NCBI GenBank assembly: GCA_026168455.1
Contig: CM047426.1
Coordinates: forward strand, 66,493,342 to 66,557,341
Direction of reading: 5' to 3'
From: Theocolax elegans
Lineage: Eukaryota > Arthropoda > Insecta > Hymenoptera > Cerocephalidae
Length of the DNA stretch: 64,000 nucleotides
Below, one piece after another: positions 1-11,547 of the stretch. The position numbers and the translations under genes are program-made. The notes beneath the pieces were generated by a model. That model was not told where the DNA came from and made no database searches. It saw only the letters and a list, made by a program, of their open reading frames with translations. Each line of letters opens with the position of its first letter. Within the stretch, counting starts at the first letter, position 1.

Positions 1-430
1 TGAAAACGCGCTCATTCAGCTCGCGCCGAATGGTATGCGAGTTCGCTTTCCGTATAGGGATACACTCTATCCAACGAGTGAATAAGTCCATGAATATTAA
101 AAGATATTCAAATCCATGCGAAGAACGCGGAAACGGTCCCATGATATCACCTGCAACGATTTCCCATGGACGCGAAATAACACGTTTTCCCATGAGACCT
201 GCAGGAGCCTGCTGTGGCACTTTACATTGCTGGCCAATCGAGCAATTCCGCACAAATTCGGCGATATCTTTAAGCATCGCAGGCCAATAATAGTATCGCG
301 CTATCCGCTGATACGTTTTGTTTCGGCCAAGATGTCCAGCAGTTGGCTCATCATGATTCTCGCAGAGAACTTGTTGGCGTTTCTCCTGTGGTATCGTTAG
401 TTTCCAAGCATCTTCGTCTTCGAAGGTCCG
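1..430 (-). pseudogene. Ty3/gypsy integrase fragment (zinc-binding domain and start of catalytic core)
   Basis: Read on the minus strand from about 430 down to 1, this is the N-terminal part of a gypsy-type integrase. Visible are the zinc-binding region (ENHDEPTAGHLGR, then RNCSIGQQC), the YYYWP segment, the linker with MGKRVISRP, and the first catalytic aspartate in VAGDIMGP followed by LFTRWIE. The frame appears open up to the window edge, so the rest of the core domain would lie to the left of the window. The upstream RNase H and reverse transcriptase are absent: sequence beyond about 430 is unrelated. It is closely similar in type to the integrase at 15.6-16.0 kb but on the opposite strand. 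Family assignment is firm; whether it belongs to a complete element cannot be seen here. Confidence 0.8.
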
Positions 431-486
431 CGAAAATCGCCGAAAATCGTCGAACGTCGACCTGTAACAGCTGTAAAGATCAGGCT

Positions 487-488
<2 letters not shown>

Positions 489-522
<34 letters not shown>
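489..522. repeat. (AG)n microsatellite
   Basis: Uninterrupted AG dinucleotides directly after the integrase fragment. Confidence 0.95.
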
Positions 523-525
<3 letters not shown>

Positions 526-899
526 GTAACATGCAATGTAATATAATCAAATATTACATTGATTCGTTACAACATCTTCAATTTCTTTAACTTTTTAAAC
601 GCAACAGAATTACAACTTAAAAATAAGTATATACATCATCAAATTTTTTTCTTTCTTAGCCTCTTAGCAAAAACTTCAGTTTGTTGAGTAGGATTATTTT
701 CATTCCCTTTCATGCAGTTTTTTTTCTTTTCCTTTTCTATATTTTTTTCCGGCAGTCTTCTTGATGTCCCCACCGTTAGGCAAATTTTTCTATTTTGCAT
801 CTTCTTTATTTTCTTTATTTACCTGCAATAATCATTAGCAATTAAAATCGGGATGTCATAACCGAATTACAGGAATCTACACTAGGAGCGAGAGAGTAC

Positions 900-1110
900 C
901 CGAAATTTCGACGAGCTCGAGCCGATTAGCGAGACAAATCGGTTATCCGTATTCATTTAGTTATTCGAACGAATCGAGTTACTCGGTTCGTTTGAACTAT
1001 TCGAGCCACTTGAACTGCTTTAACAACTCGGATTGTTCGAGCAACTCGGAGTGCTCCATCCACTCGAATAGTTTGAGCGATTTGATTTTTTCGAGTATAT
1101 CCAATAATAT
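900..1110. repeat. Degenerate TCGAG-rich tandem tract
   Basis: Many imperfect copies of a short word around ACTCGAG/TTCGAG/AACTCGG spaced about 10-15 bp apart. The open frame across it on the minus strand simply translates the repeat and is not a gene. Confidence 0.5.
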
Positions 1111-1468
1111 TTTGTGAGCCGAGGGTTTTTTTAGGCCGAGTGTGGCTGCGCATAGACCTAGGCGAGTGCGTTTTTCTAGTTAAAGTCAAGTACTGCAAAC
1201 ATACATGATAAAAAAGCTTACTTAACTCTACTCGACTCGAGTTTTTCGAATACTCGTTCATTCCTAATCTATCCGCGTAGAAAAAAATTCATGTGAAAAT
1301 CATGGCAAAATTTTTCCTTGTAATATTTTGGCAAAATCGTTACTAATGAGCAGAATCCATGATTTCGCAAGGATTTTGCCATAAAAATTATTCAAATTAT
1401 AATAAAAAAAATAATTAAAATTTGTTGCAAACGTAACGCATTTAATTAACTATAATACAAAAAAAAAC

Positions 1469-1541
1469 AAAATTCTTCGGAGACTCGAACTCGAAGCTTT
1501 TATACCGAAGTCTTTCACTTTACCAACTGAGCTATTTTATT
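1469..1541 (-). tRNA. tRNA-like sequence (pseudo-tRNA or tRNA-derived SINE head)
   Basis: On the minus strand there is a perfect A-box word TAGCTCAGTTGG (1534-1523) and a B-box-like GAGTTCGAGTCTC about 42 bp downstream, followed by a run of T (pol III-type terminator) at 1469-1459. The anticodon region reads CTTCGG. The acceptor stem pairs poorly and the anticodon stem is weak, so a functional tRNA is unlikely. A tRNA-derived SINE or tRNA pseudogene is the better reading. Confidence 0.4.
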
Positions 1542-1716
1542 GTTTATACCGACATTTTAAATTCAGATTAAATATAACAAAATATAACAGCACACTTCAA
1601 TTCATTTTAAAACCTGAATGTAACATATTGATATAAACAATAAAATAACTCAGTTATAAACTTATTTTTAAGTTGTATTTCTGTTGCGTTTAAAAAGTTA
1701 AAGAAATTGAAGATGT

Positions 1717-2900
1717 GTATAAATGATTTGCAGTACCAGGTCGATATAGAGCCATTTTAGAAAAATAATTCTTATGCTGCTGTTTTTAAAGTACATATAA
1801 GAATTTTTTTTAAAAACTTATCAGTTGCGCAGTTATTTTAGAATAAAGAACACTTTTCTAAAATAAGTTTTTTGTGTATTAACGGATTTGAATTTTCTAA
1901 AATTCATTGAAATCTTAATAAATTTTGAGCCGCTAATTGTACTGCATAGGCCGTATCGACGCCTCCTTCTAAAATGGATGGATTTGAACTTTAAAAAATT
2001 CAAATCGACTATCGATTAATAAAAAGGAAGGATAAGCTATGTTAGAAGTATTAAACGATATCTGCGCAACTAAATTAACAATTATTATTAACAAATTTCT
2101 TTATATTTGTAAGTAACAAAATAAAGTTAATCACCCTCCATTATTTTAGTTCGAAATTAACATGTAGAACGATTTATAAAGTTTTATAAACATTACGTAT
2201 TATTTTTCTAAAAGGTCTACTTTAAGAAAAATAACATAATTTTTCGCACTGGTGCTACTTTTAAGTACAGTATTGTTATATTTGTAACATTCGAATGTTT
2301 ACTTTAAAAAAGAAATGAATTGTTACTTTTTATAAAAGTTTTAAATTATAATATAGTTACTTGAGTACCATTAAAAAAAACTACCTAAAAGAAAGACGAT
2401 TTTGTAATTAAGCTATTCAAGAAAATGAAATTATAACTAAAATTGTTATTGTTATTTGTGACATTAAAAAGTGTATTTATAAAGTAATAAAGTTTCAAAT
2501 TGAATTTAAAAGAATTAAACATAATCGGCTTTTCAAATTTTTCTATGAATATGTCTGATAATTGACTGAATGTGGAATCAAACTGGTTTTTTAATTGAGA
2601 AAAATTAATTTGCAATACTAATGATGTTTTCTTTAGAAAGTATTATTTTATATAACGTAGATTTCTTTAGAATGAAAAATATTTTACAGAAAATATTTTA
2701 TGACATGAAATGCACACTTTATCTGTTTATAAGTATCTTAATTATATAAGTTTTTCCAATATTATTTTCAAAGTCATATTCTTTGGGGTTTATTTATTAC
2801 ATTATTTGCTGAGGTACCGCCATCTAAATAAAATTACCCTGTTATTACCATATATCAATTGTATAATTTTCTACATTATTGGTAATTTATCTATTTCTTC
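1717..2900. other. AT-rich intergenic stretch, no gene recognised
   Basis: Strongly AT-rich with short homopolymer runs. Only short open frames without recognisable motifs occur. I see nothing supportable here. Confidence 0.6.
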
Positions 2901-2904
2901 ATCA

Positions 2905-3345
2905 TAGTAAGCGCTCATAGGTGGGCCTTCTGTCGTTTGGGCTTTTTGTCATGGACTCATGCAGTGCGACTCTTGTATAATTTGCTGGCGATGATCCACT
3001 GCCACAATTAACTTCCAACCTTCTTCCGGCGAGGTTGTTGAATCGAGTAGTGGATTTATCTTTAATCTATAATTTATCCAATGAACTTAGACTTTCTTTA
3101 GCATTTTACTTTATCATTGATCTGCTCTTTTTTCAAACGCTAAGACATCTTCATCCGACTGAACCATCCTTAACAAGACGTCTGAGACGTGGTTCATAAC
3201 TCCTCTCTTATGTACCACGTTGAAGTCCCACTACTGAGTCTATATAATCCACCTGGCAAGACGAGCCTGAGATTCTAGAGCCACCGAAAGACACTATGAT
3301 CAATAATTACCGTAAATATATAGCCATCAATGCAGAGATGTTAAT
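2905..3345 (-). pseudogene. Gypsy RNase H C-terminus and integrase N-terminus remnant
   Basis: Minus-strand translation shows, in order, the RNase H tail (DGYIFTVIIDH, then ARLARW, then VVHKRG with NHVSDVLLRM) and the beginning of integrase (EEGWKLIV, then QIIQESHCMSP). At least two in-frame stops and a frameshift interrupt it. The TDH motif of active gypsy RNase H reads IDH here. The relic is too broken for open-frame detection but the motif order is diagnostic. It ends abruptly near 2905, where AT-rich sequence begins. Confidence 0.65.
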
Positions 3346-3351
3346 TCCCGG

Positions 3352-3588
3352 GTGATATATACTATCGAATGTTTTCCGTCTTCCTTCTTCCGCGTAAGAA
3401 CGGCTTCTACATTAATTAGTCATTACTACAATAAAAAACTTAGAATCCACTTACAAACTATTGATATAGATAATAACGTAAAAAATGAATTAAGAGAAAA
3501 AGTGATGAGTAATATTAATAAATATGTATATAATAAAAATATACATTTTTCGTTCGAACAAAGGATTTTTGGTAAAAAGTTGATTTGA
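3352..3588 (+). other. Unrecognised 78-codon open frame
   Basis: An open frame rich in Asn, Lys and Ile (for example NVKNELREKVMSN) that continues with a frameshift toward 3690 (DLTETILKNNSVIYF). I recognise no domain. It may be a fragment of a decayed element gene or chance in AT-rich DNA. Confidence 0.2.
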
Positions 3589-3599
3589 CTGAAACCATT

Positions 3600-4270
3600 T
3601 TAAAAAATAATTCAGTAATATATTTTAATAATGCAGATAAACGTGCTGAAACTCTTCGTATAAAAATGTCGGACTATAATTAAAAAATGATTGGTAGCTT
3701 ATCAGACAAAAAAACATATATACAAAAAAAAGACATCCTTTTAAAAAACTTTTTAAAATATAAATACACAATAATCAATTAATATTAACTGATACTAATT
3801 TATGTAAATAATACGGATTACTTAAAATTTATAAACCAGATATTTCTCTATGCCCGATTATTTCTTTGATAAACAGTCCAAATCATACAAAGGAAAATAT
3901 TATATTACCAATTTTTGGTGAACAAACCAAGTAATTATTTAATTGGCGACGTTTCGATGGAAGTCCTCCTACCTCACTAGGCTATACCTTTATTAAATCA
4001 ATCATTTATTTACAACATTCTACACTTTTCTATTTGAATACATACAGAATTACTTATTATTTGGTGAATTATTGCACATATTTGATATTAGGTACACTTT
4101 CTGTAGTATTTCTAATATGTTGCTCTATAATTAAAAACAAAAGCAATAGCAGAACAAATATCCTTAAGTCAAATGTGAACATAGATTGAGGTTACGTGAA
4201 TTACTATATCTTTCTTCTCTGAATCCTGCATATATAACAACATATTTTTTTAATTAATAAATATATAAAT
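3600..4270. other. AT-rich stretch, no gene recognised
   Basis: No motif, repeat or credible open frame seen between the unrecognised frame and the fold-back element that begins near 4271. Confidence 0.5.
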
Positions 4271-4511
4271 GGGATATTCCATGTGAAGTGGTCCGATCAA
4301 AGTTTTAAAATGTACCAAACTTTGGGTACACATTGCAAATGATTTTCAGAATACAGAAAAAAATTTTTGGTACTGGAATCTATTTGCTCAAAAGTTATTC
4401 TAACGTTATCTAAAGTTATTCTATTCTCAAAAAGTGAATTTTTCGAAGTATTTTTAAAACCAGCAACAAGCAATATTAATCAACTTTTACTATACAGCAT
4501 TATATGTAGGT

Positions 4512-5560
4512 TGTGACAATATGCTTTGCACATGTCAAGTAACGAGCTATCAAACCCACAACGGACACCTACCTACCCATATATAATTCCCTACACCTAC
4601 CTACCCGCACAGTAAATAAGCCCTACCTACCCTCGCAGACTAAAACCCTATCCCAAGCTCAGCACACATAAGCAGCCGAAGCACTAGGGTGGTCCTGGCG
4701 TTGAAGGCCCTGGACGAGCTCGGTCAGCATAAGGTAGGCTCCTTCGGGTTTAACACCGTCAAGCAGATGAAGCAAGAATGCTATAAATAAGGAAGCCTCG
4801 AGGACCCTCCTTAGCTCCACAGAACAGCAGACTAGGCGAAGAGGCACCATCCGGGCGGAAGGCTATGGAACCTCCAACGCCAACTAGTATGCAGCTCTAA
4901 AGGAGCAACGTAATCAATACAAGTAGGCATTAAGAGGACCAGGAGCAAGGAAGAGGATATACAGCTGTATGTAAACACTACAGCTGTACTAATAACAGTA
5001 TAGAGCAGAATGAGGTTAGGTTGCGATACGTAAACAACGTATATAGCAGACCTCTTTCACAGTATATAAATGAATACGCATACTTGCGTAATCCCCACGA
5101 CAAAGTATTTACCTGGAGCTGTAGACGGAGAGGCTATCGATCACCAAGGTTGACGCCGTCGAGGAGAGAGGGGTGAGTCGGCCCCGAGCAGCGATGCGGC
5201 GGCGGGTGAGTTCGTACCTGAAACTCACACCGTACAACTTAGTGAATAACGCAAGAAGGAACGAGGTAATAGTTACCTAGGAAGAAGTATACAGCATCTC
5301 CGAGACATGAACTGCACGTCAACATACACTTACAGCACATGTGCACCGCTACAGCCTGAATACGACGGTACTCGACTCGCTCGCTCGATACGAGATCGAT
5401 GTACCGCGTACAAGTACGTACTGCGAAGGCGCGCGGTACGATCGCGGCTCTCGGGCACGCCGAGAGCCAGAGCTCTACGGTCGGTCAACTCGACAACTCC
5501 TACCGAATCATCCCGCAGCAGCCGAATCTGCAATCACCGGCGAACGAGCGATAGAGTGCG

Positions 5561-5591
<31 letters not shown>

Positions 5592-7335
5592 TATTGCTCT
5601 TAGGAGACGAGTGCCGCCTCCCTCGAGAGAGGTTGGTGAATTATTCACTTTCGCCGCTTAAGGTATCCCCGAGTACCTTTGTTTCGTGTTTGCGAGTTTC
5701 TGGTCCCATCCTTCCTCCTTCCCTTCCCCTACATGTATTTTATGACTGTTTTAGAGTCTTTCCATAGGGCAACATTGCACCGTCCAACTGACAGTATTTG
5801 ATCGCCCTGGTTCCTCCGTCATTCGACTTTGGCAACCCCTCAGGATCCAAGTAGCTTAATTCTAAATGGTCCCAAGCGCTTCGAATTCGATTCGACAATT
5901 CGATAACTTTTTTGAGTTACGAAAGTCGTCAAGAGTCGTCTTTGGGATCGGTTAGCCGCGATCTGAGGCCACTTAAAACAGTATACCGAAACTCGTTACT
6001 GGAGCCCACCGCCTTGCGACGGCTAGCCTAGAGTCGTAATTCTCGGTGTGAATGCGGCGGTGTTTAGCTCACCGCCGTCGTCCGCTTTCGAACATAAGCG
6101 GCATCCGGGTCGACTTCGCTTCACCCGTCAAGCCTGCTTGCAACTACATACCCCGCAGAGTCCAACCCAATACTGGGGACACGCTGGCATTTCACTTTGA
6201 CTCAGAGGTACGCCAACGTGGGGCTCGGTTACCAGTCCCTGCGTACCATAGTAAAGTTATATTGGTCCAACTGTCGACATGCCGTAGCGCATCTTCCTAT
6301 TACTCCCCGGATCCCCTGGGAGGTTTTGCGGTAGGTGGCCTAGCGTTCGAATGTTCGTGAAGGGTAAATCATTCGTCATTCCCTTCACAAACTCTCTAAG
6401 GGATACCTTTCGAAAAATCCCCTGAAAGAGAAAAAAGCGTACAAGCCAAAAGGCTTGTACGCTATAGCTTGTGAAGTATAAAGCATTCGACAATCCTTCC
6501 ACAAGCCTTCCAAGGGATACCATTCGAAAAATCCCTTGAAAGAGAAAAAAGCGTACAAACCAAGAGGCTTGTACGCTATGGTGTTTAACATCTCACCCTA
6601 TGCAAAGTCTTCAGTTCGGAAGTATACCACAACTCGACTTACTAACTTTATACACAAGGATCTCTTTTGATGAAAGGGACACCCTTCTGTGAGACATCCC
6701 AGCAACTTTTATCGTCTAGATGAGAAACTACTTCGGTCCGGATGTGTCCCAAGACGGACCTCGAGAGGCCCGCCTCAGCATTTTGACGCTACACGTAGTA
6801 CACCCCGAAAGGTATCTACTTTGATTTAGCGGCCGTCCCTTCATCCCTAGGTAGAGTCTCCCTTGACGAAGTCGCTCAGATGAATAGAATAATCGTTAAC
6901 AGCGTATCTTCGACAAACTAAGCGTGTTAGTGAACCAAATATAGCAAGTTAAACAGTGAATCGCCGACACAGGCTTGACGAAACAGCTCGATTTCGAGGC
7001 GCACTTGTAGCAATCCTCTTCCTCCACTATCGTAGGAGGTATATATCAGACTCTCGGAATTGGGGGCCGAGTCACACCCTCACCCAACTCAGGAAATCTG
7101 AGAGCGGGTTTCCGCCAAGCTCCCTTCCCCTACAGCGAACCGGAACGCTATCAGCGGAGCACAGCTCCAAGTAACCAGCGATAACCCGCGAGTTATCTGA
7201 TTAGTTGTCGCGTAATAACGCGGCTGGCGCCCACCCCTTAGTTGTTGTATTTTTCTATTAATAAATATCTATTTTGTTAATGTTGAATTGCTGACCCTTA
7301 TTAACCTGCACCCTGATCCCCAGTGCAGCGTTACA
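4512..7335. mobile_element. GC-rich LTR-type insertion, probable large solo LTR or non-autonomous LTR element
   Basis: The block begins TGTGAC and ends GTTACA and is flanked by AGGT at 4508-4511 and 7336-7339, a 4-bp target duplication typical of LTR elements. Base composition changes from AT-rich to nearly balanced exactly at these limits. Near the right end is an AATAAA-type signal (about 7258) of the kind seen in LTRs. No gag or pol is visible inside, so it is a very long solo LTR or an element lacking genes. It contains a (GA)n run (about 5564-5590) and a tandem hairpin repeat (6388-6590). Open frames inside have no recognisable domains. Confidence 0.5.
6388..6590. repeat. Tandem ~114-bp duplication, each copy ending in a hairpin
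   Basis: Two copies of a unit containing AGGGATACC, TTCGAAAAATCCC, a GAAAGAGAAAAAAG tract and a stem-loop. The first hairpin (6437-6462) has perfect 11-bp arms GCGTACAAGCC with an AAAA loop. The second (6551-6576) has the same arms with one changed pair. The hairpin is conserved better than the surrounding unit. Confidence 0.75.
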
Positions 7336-8067
7336 AGGTCAATGTTACATAAACTACATGTCAGTATTCAACATGAAAGAAGTGTAAGTACGATGGAATT
7401 GATTTTCTTAACAAAAACTCTAAAAAAAAACTTGAAGCAATACCTTTCAAATAATCTGTAGCATTTTTATGACCTTCAATTCTGTAAAAAGTTATGATAA
7501 TTTAAAGAAAGACAAAAAATTTACAAAAGTTAACATGGTAATTCCTATTTAAATTTTTAAAAAAATTTCGTATTTCTTTAAATTATCATAACATTTACAA
7601 AATTGAAGGCCATAAAAAAGCTACAGACTGTTTTAAAGCTATTGCTTCAAGCTATTTTTTAGAGTTTTTGATAAAAAAAATCAATTGGGGCGTACTTACA
7701 CTTTTTTAAGTTGAATACTGACATGTAGTTTATGTAACATTGACCTGGAGATTTGAAATACAGAAAGATAAATTCTAGACATAATTAACGATGAATGTTG
7801 TATATGATGTTCTATAGTAAAAGTTGATAGAATTTGAGTTAAAAAGAGGTAAACTCAGCTGGTGTTGAAAAAAACCTGGAAAAATTCACTTTTAGAGTTT
7901 AGAATAATTTTTGAGCAAATAGATTCGAGTACCTAAAAATTTTTTTCTGTATTCTGAAAAACATTTGCAATATGTACCCAAAATTTGGTGGATATCAAAA
8001 TTTTGATCGGACTATGTTACGTGGAATACTCCAAATATATAAGTAATTTAGTACAACACATATGACA

Positions 8068-9911
8068 CCCTACTGAAAATGTATGCGCAATTAATAGCGC
8101 AACTTTTGATGCAACTTTTGACGCAACTTTTTGCGCAACTTTTTGCGTTAATTGTTACGGGTCTTTATCGAGCCAAAAGTTGCGTCATAAATTGCGCTAC
8201 TATATTGAAAATTTGAAAAAAAATATATATATATATAGATATAATTTTATAATAGAAAATGCCTTAAGATCTTTTTTATGTGATTTTCAATTGCAATTTT
8301 TAACAGGAATCCAACTTAAAAAAATTTCTAATATTTTGATGAATGCAATCAAATAAAAAAAATGCATATTAATAAAGTTATATTTATTTATTTAACTAAA
8401 AGCTCCAAATTTTGAAAGACAAGATTTTTTGTTTTAAACTCTTACCTTGAGGTTTTTCCAAATTCAAGATGGCAACATCTAAGATGGTAATATATATAGG
8501 AGAAAATTTTTTGATATTTCGATATTATTCCATAAACAATGTTTTATGATGAATGTTTATCAACATTGGACATACGGCGTAGTTTATTAATTGACATCGA
8601 TGAACAAAAATTCATTATACCAGTACGTAATAAATTGCACTATTAAATTATCTACATTGAATTTACTATTTATTAAAATTGTAAACTGATTTATTTTTAA
8701 TTAAGATCTATGATTATAGTTTAATGGCTGGCTTCCATCGAAAACATTTGTATTTAATTATAATATTTTATATACGGCCTTAATAAAACGTATTTTATAT
8801 AAAAATATGCCTATTTCCTTAAATATCATCATAACATTTTATTTAAATATAAAAAGTAATAATATATATATTCTTTTTTCTTAATTTACATTATTTGTTT
8901 CTGAACAAAAGAACACAAAAATTTTAAACATATATAACATAATCCAGTTGTGTTTTTGTCCTATAGTTTTCTTTAAATTAAGTTTATAGGTCGCTGATTT
9001 TACGTCGTTTAGCCAAGGAGTCACGTTTCCCAGCTAACATCGCATGAAAAGACACGTAATTCAGTAAGTTTTTTTTGTAATTTCTTTGTTTTGTTTACTT
9101 TTAATATTTTCGTTGAAGAATATTTACGACTATTTATTTCATGAGGAAAAGCATGCTGCACATAAGTCATCATTACGGATTCGTAATCCGTGGCCCAAAA
9201 AACCTTTTAAACTAAATTTAACATGAATAGAACTTGTAGTCACCATATTGGTTTCTATGCTATTTTGAATATGTCAATAAAAACTAACAACGAATTTGTA
9301 ACCAGCCACCCAGAAAACCCTTGTAAATCAAATTTCATAGAAATCCAACAATTTGCAAAATTTCTTACCGCTATATTGGGTCCGCCATCTTGAAATGGTA
9401 AAAACTACGCCGTATGTCCAATGTTGATAAACATTCATCATAAAACATTGTTTATAGAATAATATCGAAATATCAAAGAATTTTCTCCTATATATATTAC
9501 CATCTTAGATGTTGCCATCTTGAATTTGGAAAAACCTCAAGGTAAGAGTTCAAAACAAAAAATCTTGTCTTTCAAAATTTGGAGCTTTTAGTTAAATAAA
9601 TAAATATAACTTTATTAATATGCATTTTTTTTATTTGATTGCATTCATCAAAATATTAGAAATTTTTTCAAGTTGGATTCCTGTTAAAAATTGCAATTGA
9701 AAATCACATAAAAAAGATCTTAAGGCATTTTCTATTATAAAATTATATCTATATATATATATATATATATATTTTCAAATTTTCAATATAGTAGCGCAAT
9801 CTATGGCGCAACTTTTGGCTCGATAAAGACACGTAACAAGTAGCGCAAAAAGTTGCACAAAAAGTTGCGTCAAAAGTTGCGCTATTAATTGCGCATACAT
9901 TTTCAGTAGGG
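8068..9911. mobile_element. DNA-transposon-like element with ~510-bp terminal inverted repeats
   Basis: 8068-8585 and 9402-9911 are near-identical reverse complements, starting CCCTACTGAAAAT and running through a TAGCGCAACTTTT block to CATACGGCGTAGTTT. Close to each end lie four tandem-like copies of a GCGCAACTTTT word, resembling transposase-binding sites. The interior of about 0.8 kb has no open frame of note, so it is non-autonomous. Possible CA/CA flanks are too short to call as a target duplication. I could not assign a superfamily. Confidence 0.7.
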
Positions 9912-10547
9912 CAGTCTATAAGCAAAAAGTAGTCAATGATAAAAATCCTTAATAGGAATAAAAATTTGCTATTAATATCACAGATGGTTTTGTAAATCTA
10001 TATTTGAAATTTTCGAGACAAATCATTATATCGTCATATCATCGTCTGTATTATACATCATCTTGACAGTACAGATGACAGACATATCAAGAAAATTTGA
10101 ATATTAGTCCCCGAATTTTAGTTACAACCAATAAATAAAATTTAAAAAATTAATAACTTTGTCAATAATTATAAAAGTTTCATAAAAACTAGATTAGTAT
10201 AAATTGTCAAAGATTGCCTTAAAATTTCTTGAATTTGTAACTCCTCTTAATTTTCGTTAATAATTCATAAAAATTAATAATAATTCAGTCGATATTTATT
10301 TTAATTTTTTTCATTATATTTATGATTTAGATATTCAATTTGTGAGTTTTATATAATTCAAATTTTCACACTATATTTACCATATAATTAGGTTCGTACT
10401 AAGTGATAACCATTTGTAAATAGTAGCTTACATTTTTAAATTATATTCAAAGAAGAAAATAACTATTACAATTTGAACCGCATTTTGACTTGGTTAATAA
10501 TCTTGGTAAATAATACTGCTAAACACAAAGTAAAATAAAAAATAAAT
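9912..10547. other. AT-rich stretch, no gene recognised
   Basis: No repeats or credible open frames noted. Confidence 0.5.
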
Positions 10548-10784
10548 AGATTACAAAAAGAGTTTTTAAATACAGAAATACACGATGTCAATATACATAT
10601 TACATATGCTAACAATCAAATAGTTATATTATTAACAGTAGTATACAGCAAATTACCGGATGATATTATTAGGAAATGTATTGAAAAACGCAATAGTAAT
10701 GTAAGAAATATTAACATTATAATAGATAGTATACACAACAGAAATTTTAATAAATTAAATAGTTGTAAAATTAGAAGCTATTAG
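10548..10784 (+). other. Unrecognised open frame without an ATG at its start
   Basis: An open stretch of about 78 codons containing KEFLNTEIHDVNIHITY and YSKLPDDIIRKCIEKR. The amphipathic, charged character looks more protein-like than the neighbouring DNA and recalls retroelement gag helices, but no diagnostic motif is present. It could be a decayed gag fragment. Confidence 0.2.
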
Positions 10785-10869
10785 TTATAACAAGAAATGG
10801 TTTATCAATTTAACTTACCAATTATCCTTAAGCTAACAATTTAGTTCTAGTATTATTTTAGATAAAACC

Positions 10870-11543
10870 AGCTGTAACGGGGTATACTTTATCTAGCGCT
10901 GCCCTGAGTGGTGCTATGAGCTGGTCCTGGCGTTTACGGTTGTAGTCGCGACTCATCGGGCCAGTAGCAGGTATATGTGTCCTGAAATTGGACACGTTGA
11001 CTTGGGCCTAGTGGATCCAATCACCCACTTGAGTCTCTTTGGGACGTCATGTGACCTACAACATCGGTTAGCCTCGTTATCTGTGCCGCCGTATTGTACA
11101 TCTGCTGTTGCAGAGTTTTTGTCTTAGCGATTTGTTCCGCCAGACATGTAGAAAATTGCCGCAGAACATTGAATGACGTCCCATCGGTCGCTATAGCATT
11201 TTTCAGTCAGTTTATAACCCCTCCGACTAGATTGGCCGCTAGATTGACTCTCCTCTTGGGCTATTGGCAGGTCCTCGATAGGTAGTCGGGTCATGCGGTT
11301 GAGGTTCTCCTCAATCAGGTGCGTATCTCTCTCATCAGATAGCGCTCCTGGAGTTCTCTCCCCGACTTGGCGGATTACTTCTTTCCCTTCTCGACCCACC
11401 TTATCCTGTCATTAACGGTGTCAGTTTCTTGATTGAACTCATCGGCCGAATAATTACCTAGCAGCCATTGCTGTAGGCGTTCCGCTTTCTGATAGCGGGA
11501 ACCGTCAATTTCAAACTCCATCTGTTCTAGGTGAGCTTCGATT
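10870..11543 (-). pseudogene. Inverted gag-like fragment at the left of the gypsy element
   Basis: On the minus strand two overlapping frames read like retroelement gag: one with EIDGSRYQKAERLQQWLLGN and RIRWVEKG (11543-11394), and, after a frameshift, one with GKEVIRQVGER and HLIEENLNRMTRLPIED (11399-11124), then LQQQMYNTAAQITRL. The last part, near 10873, reads in frame through DYNRKRQDQLIAPLRAALDK. The fragment points away from the gag/pol genes that start at 11548 on the plus strand, so an internal inversion is inferred. Assignment to gag rests on composition and position, not on a catalytic motif. Confidence 0.35.
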
Positions 11544-11547
11544 CAGT

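Larger units (their letters stand above)
572..1716. mobile_element. Element bounded by a 57-bp inverted repeat
   Basis: The segment 572-628 is repeated in reverse complement at 1660-1716 with a single mismatch over 57 bp. The enclosed 1.03 kb contains a degenerate TCGAG-rich tract, an AT-rich part with two inverted copies of a GATTTTGCCAT-like word (about 1300-1385), and a tRNA-like unit at 1469-1541. A second, shorter inverted pair, 1530-1548 against 1633-1651, copies the first bases of the tRNA-like unit. No transposase is present. The structure fits a non-autonomous element or two inverted copies of a SINE tail. No target-site duplication is obvious, so the exact boundaries are uncertain. 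Confidence 0.5.
4271..8031. mobile_element. Fold-back element (long inverted arms) interrupted by a 2.8 kb insertion
   Basis: Sequence 4271-4511 reappears in reverse complement at about 7785-8031, starting from GGRATATTCCAYGTRA at both outer ends. 7336-7545 is the reverse complement of about 7545-7750 (ACATAAACTACATGTCAG at both ends). Together these are two arms of one ~0.9 kb near-palindrome. Its left arm is opened by the GC-rich block 4512-7335, which has AGGT on both sides. The left arm also lacks about 55 bp present in the right arm beside the insertion point. No transposase is present, so this is a non-autonomous fold-back or MITE-type element. Confidence 0.6.

Noticed and set aside
4659..4850. 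Minus-strand 63-codon frame with a hydrophobic stretch
   Set aside because: Looks somewhat protein-like but has no motif and lies in the LTR-type block; not supportable as a gene.
5307..5661. Overlapping open frames rich in Arg and Glu
   Set aside because: They run through a (GA)n microsatellite and occur in several frames at once; composition artefact.
5640..7240. GC-rich block as ribosomal RNA or an R2-type element in rDNA
   Set aside because: I could not find any conserved 18S or 28S core sequence, and the LTR-like ends with AGGT flanks explain it better.
8096..8147. GCGCAACTTTT tandem words as a minisatellite gene feature
   Set aside because: They are mirrored at the other end of the same element, so they are subterminal motifs of the transposon.
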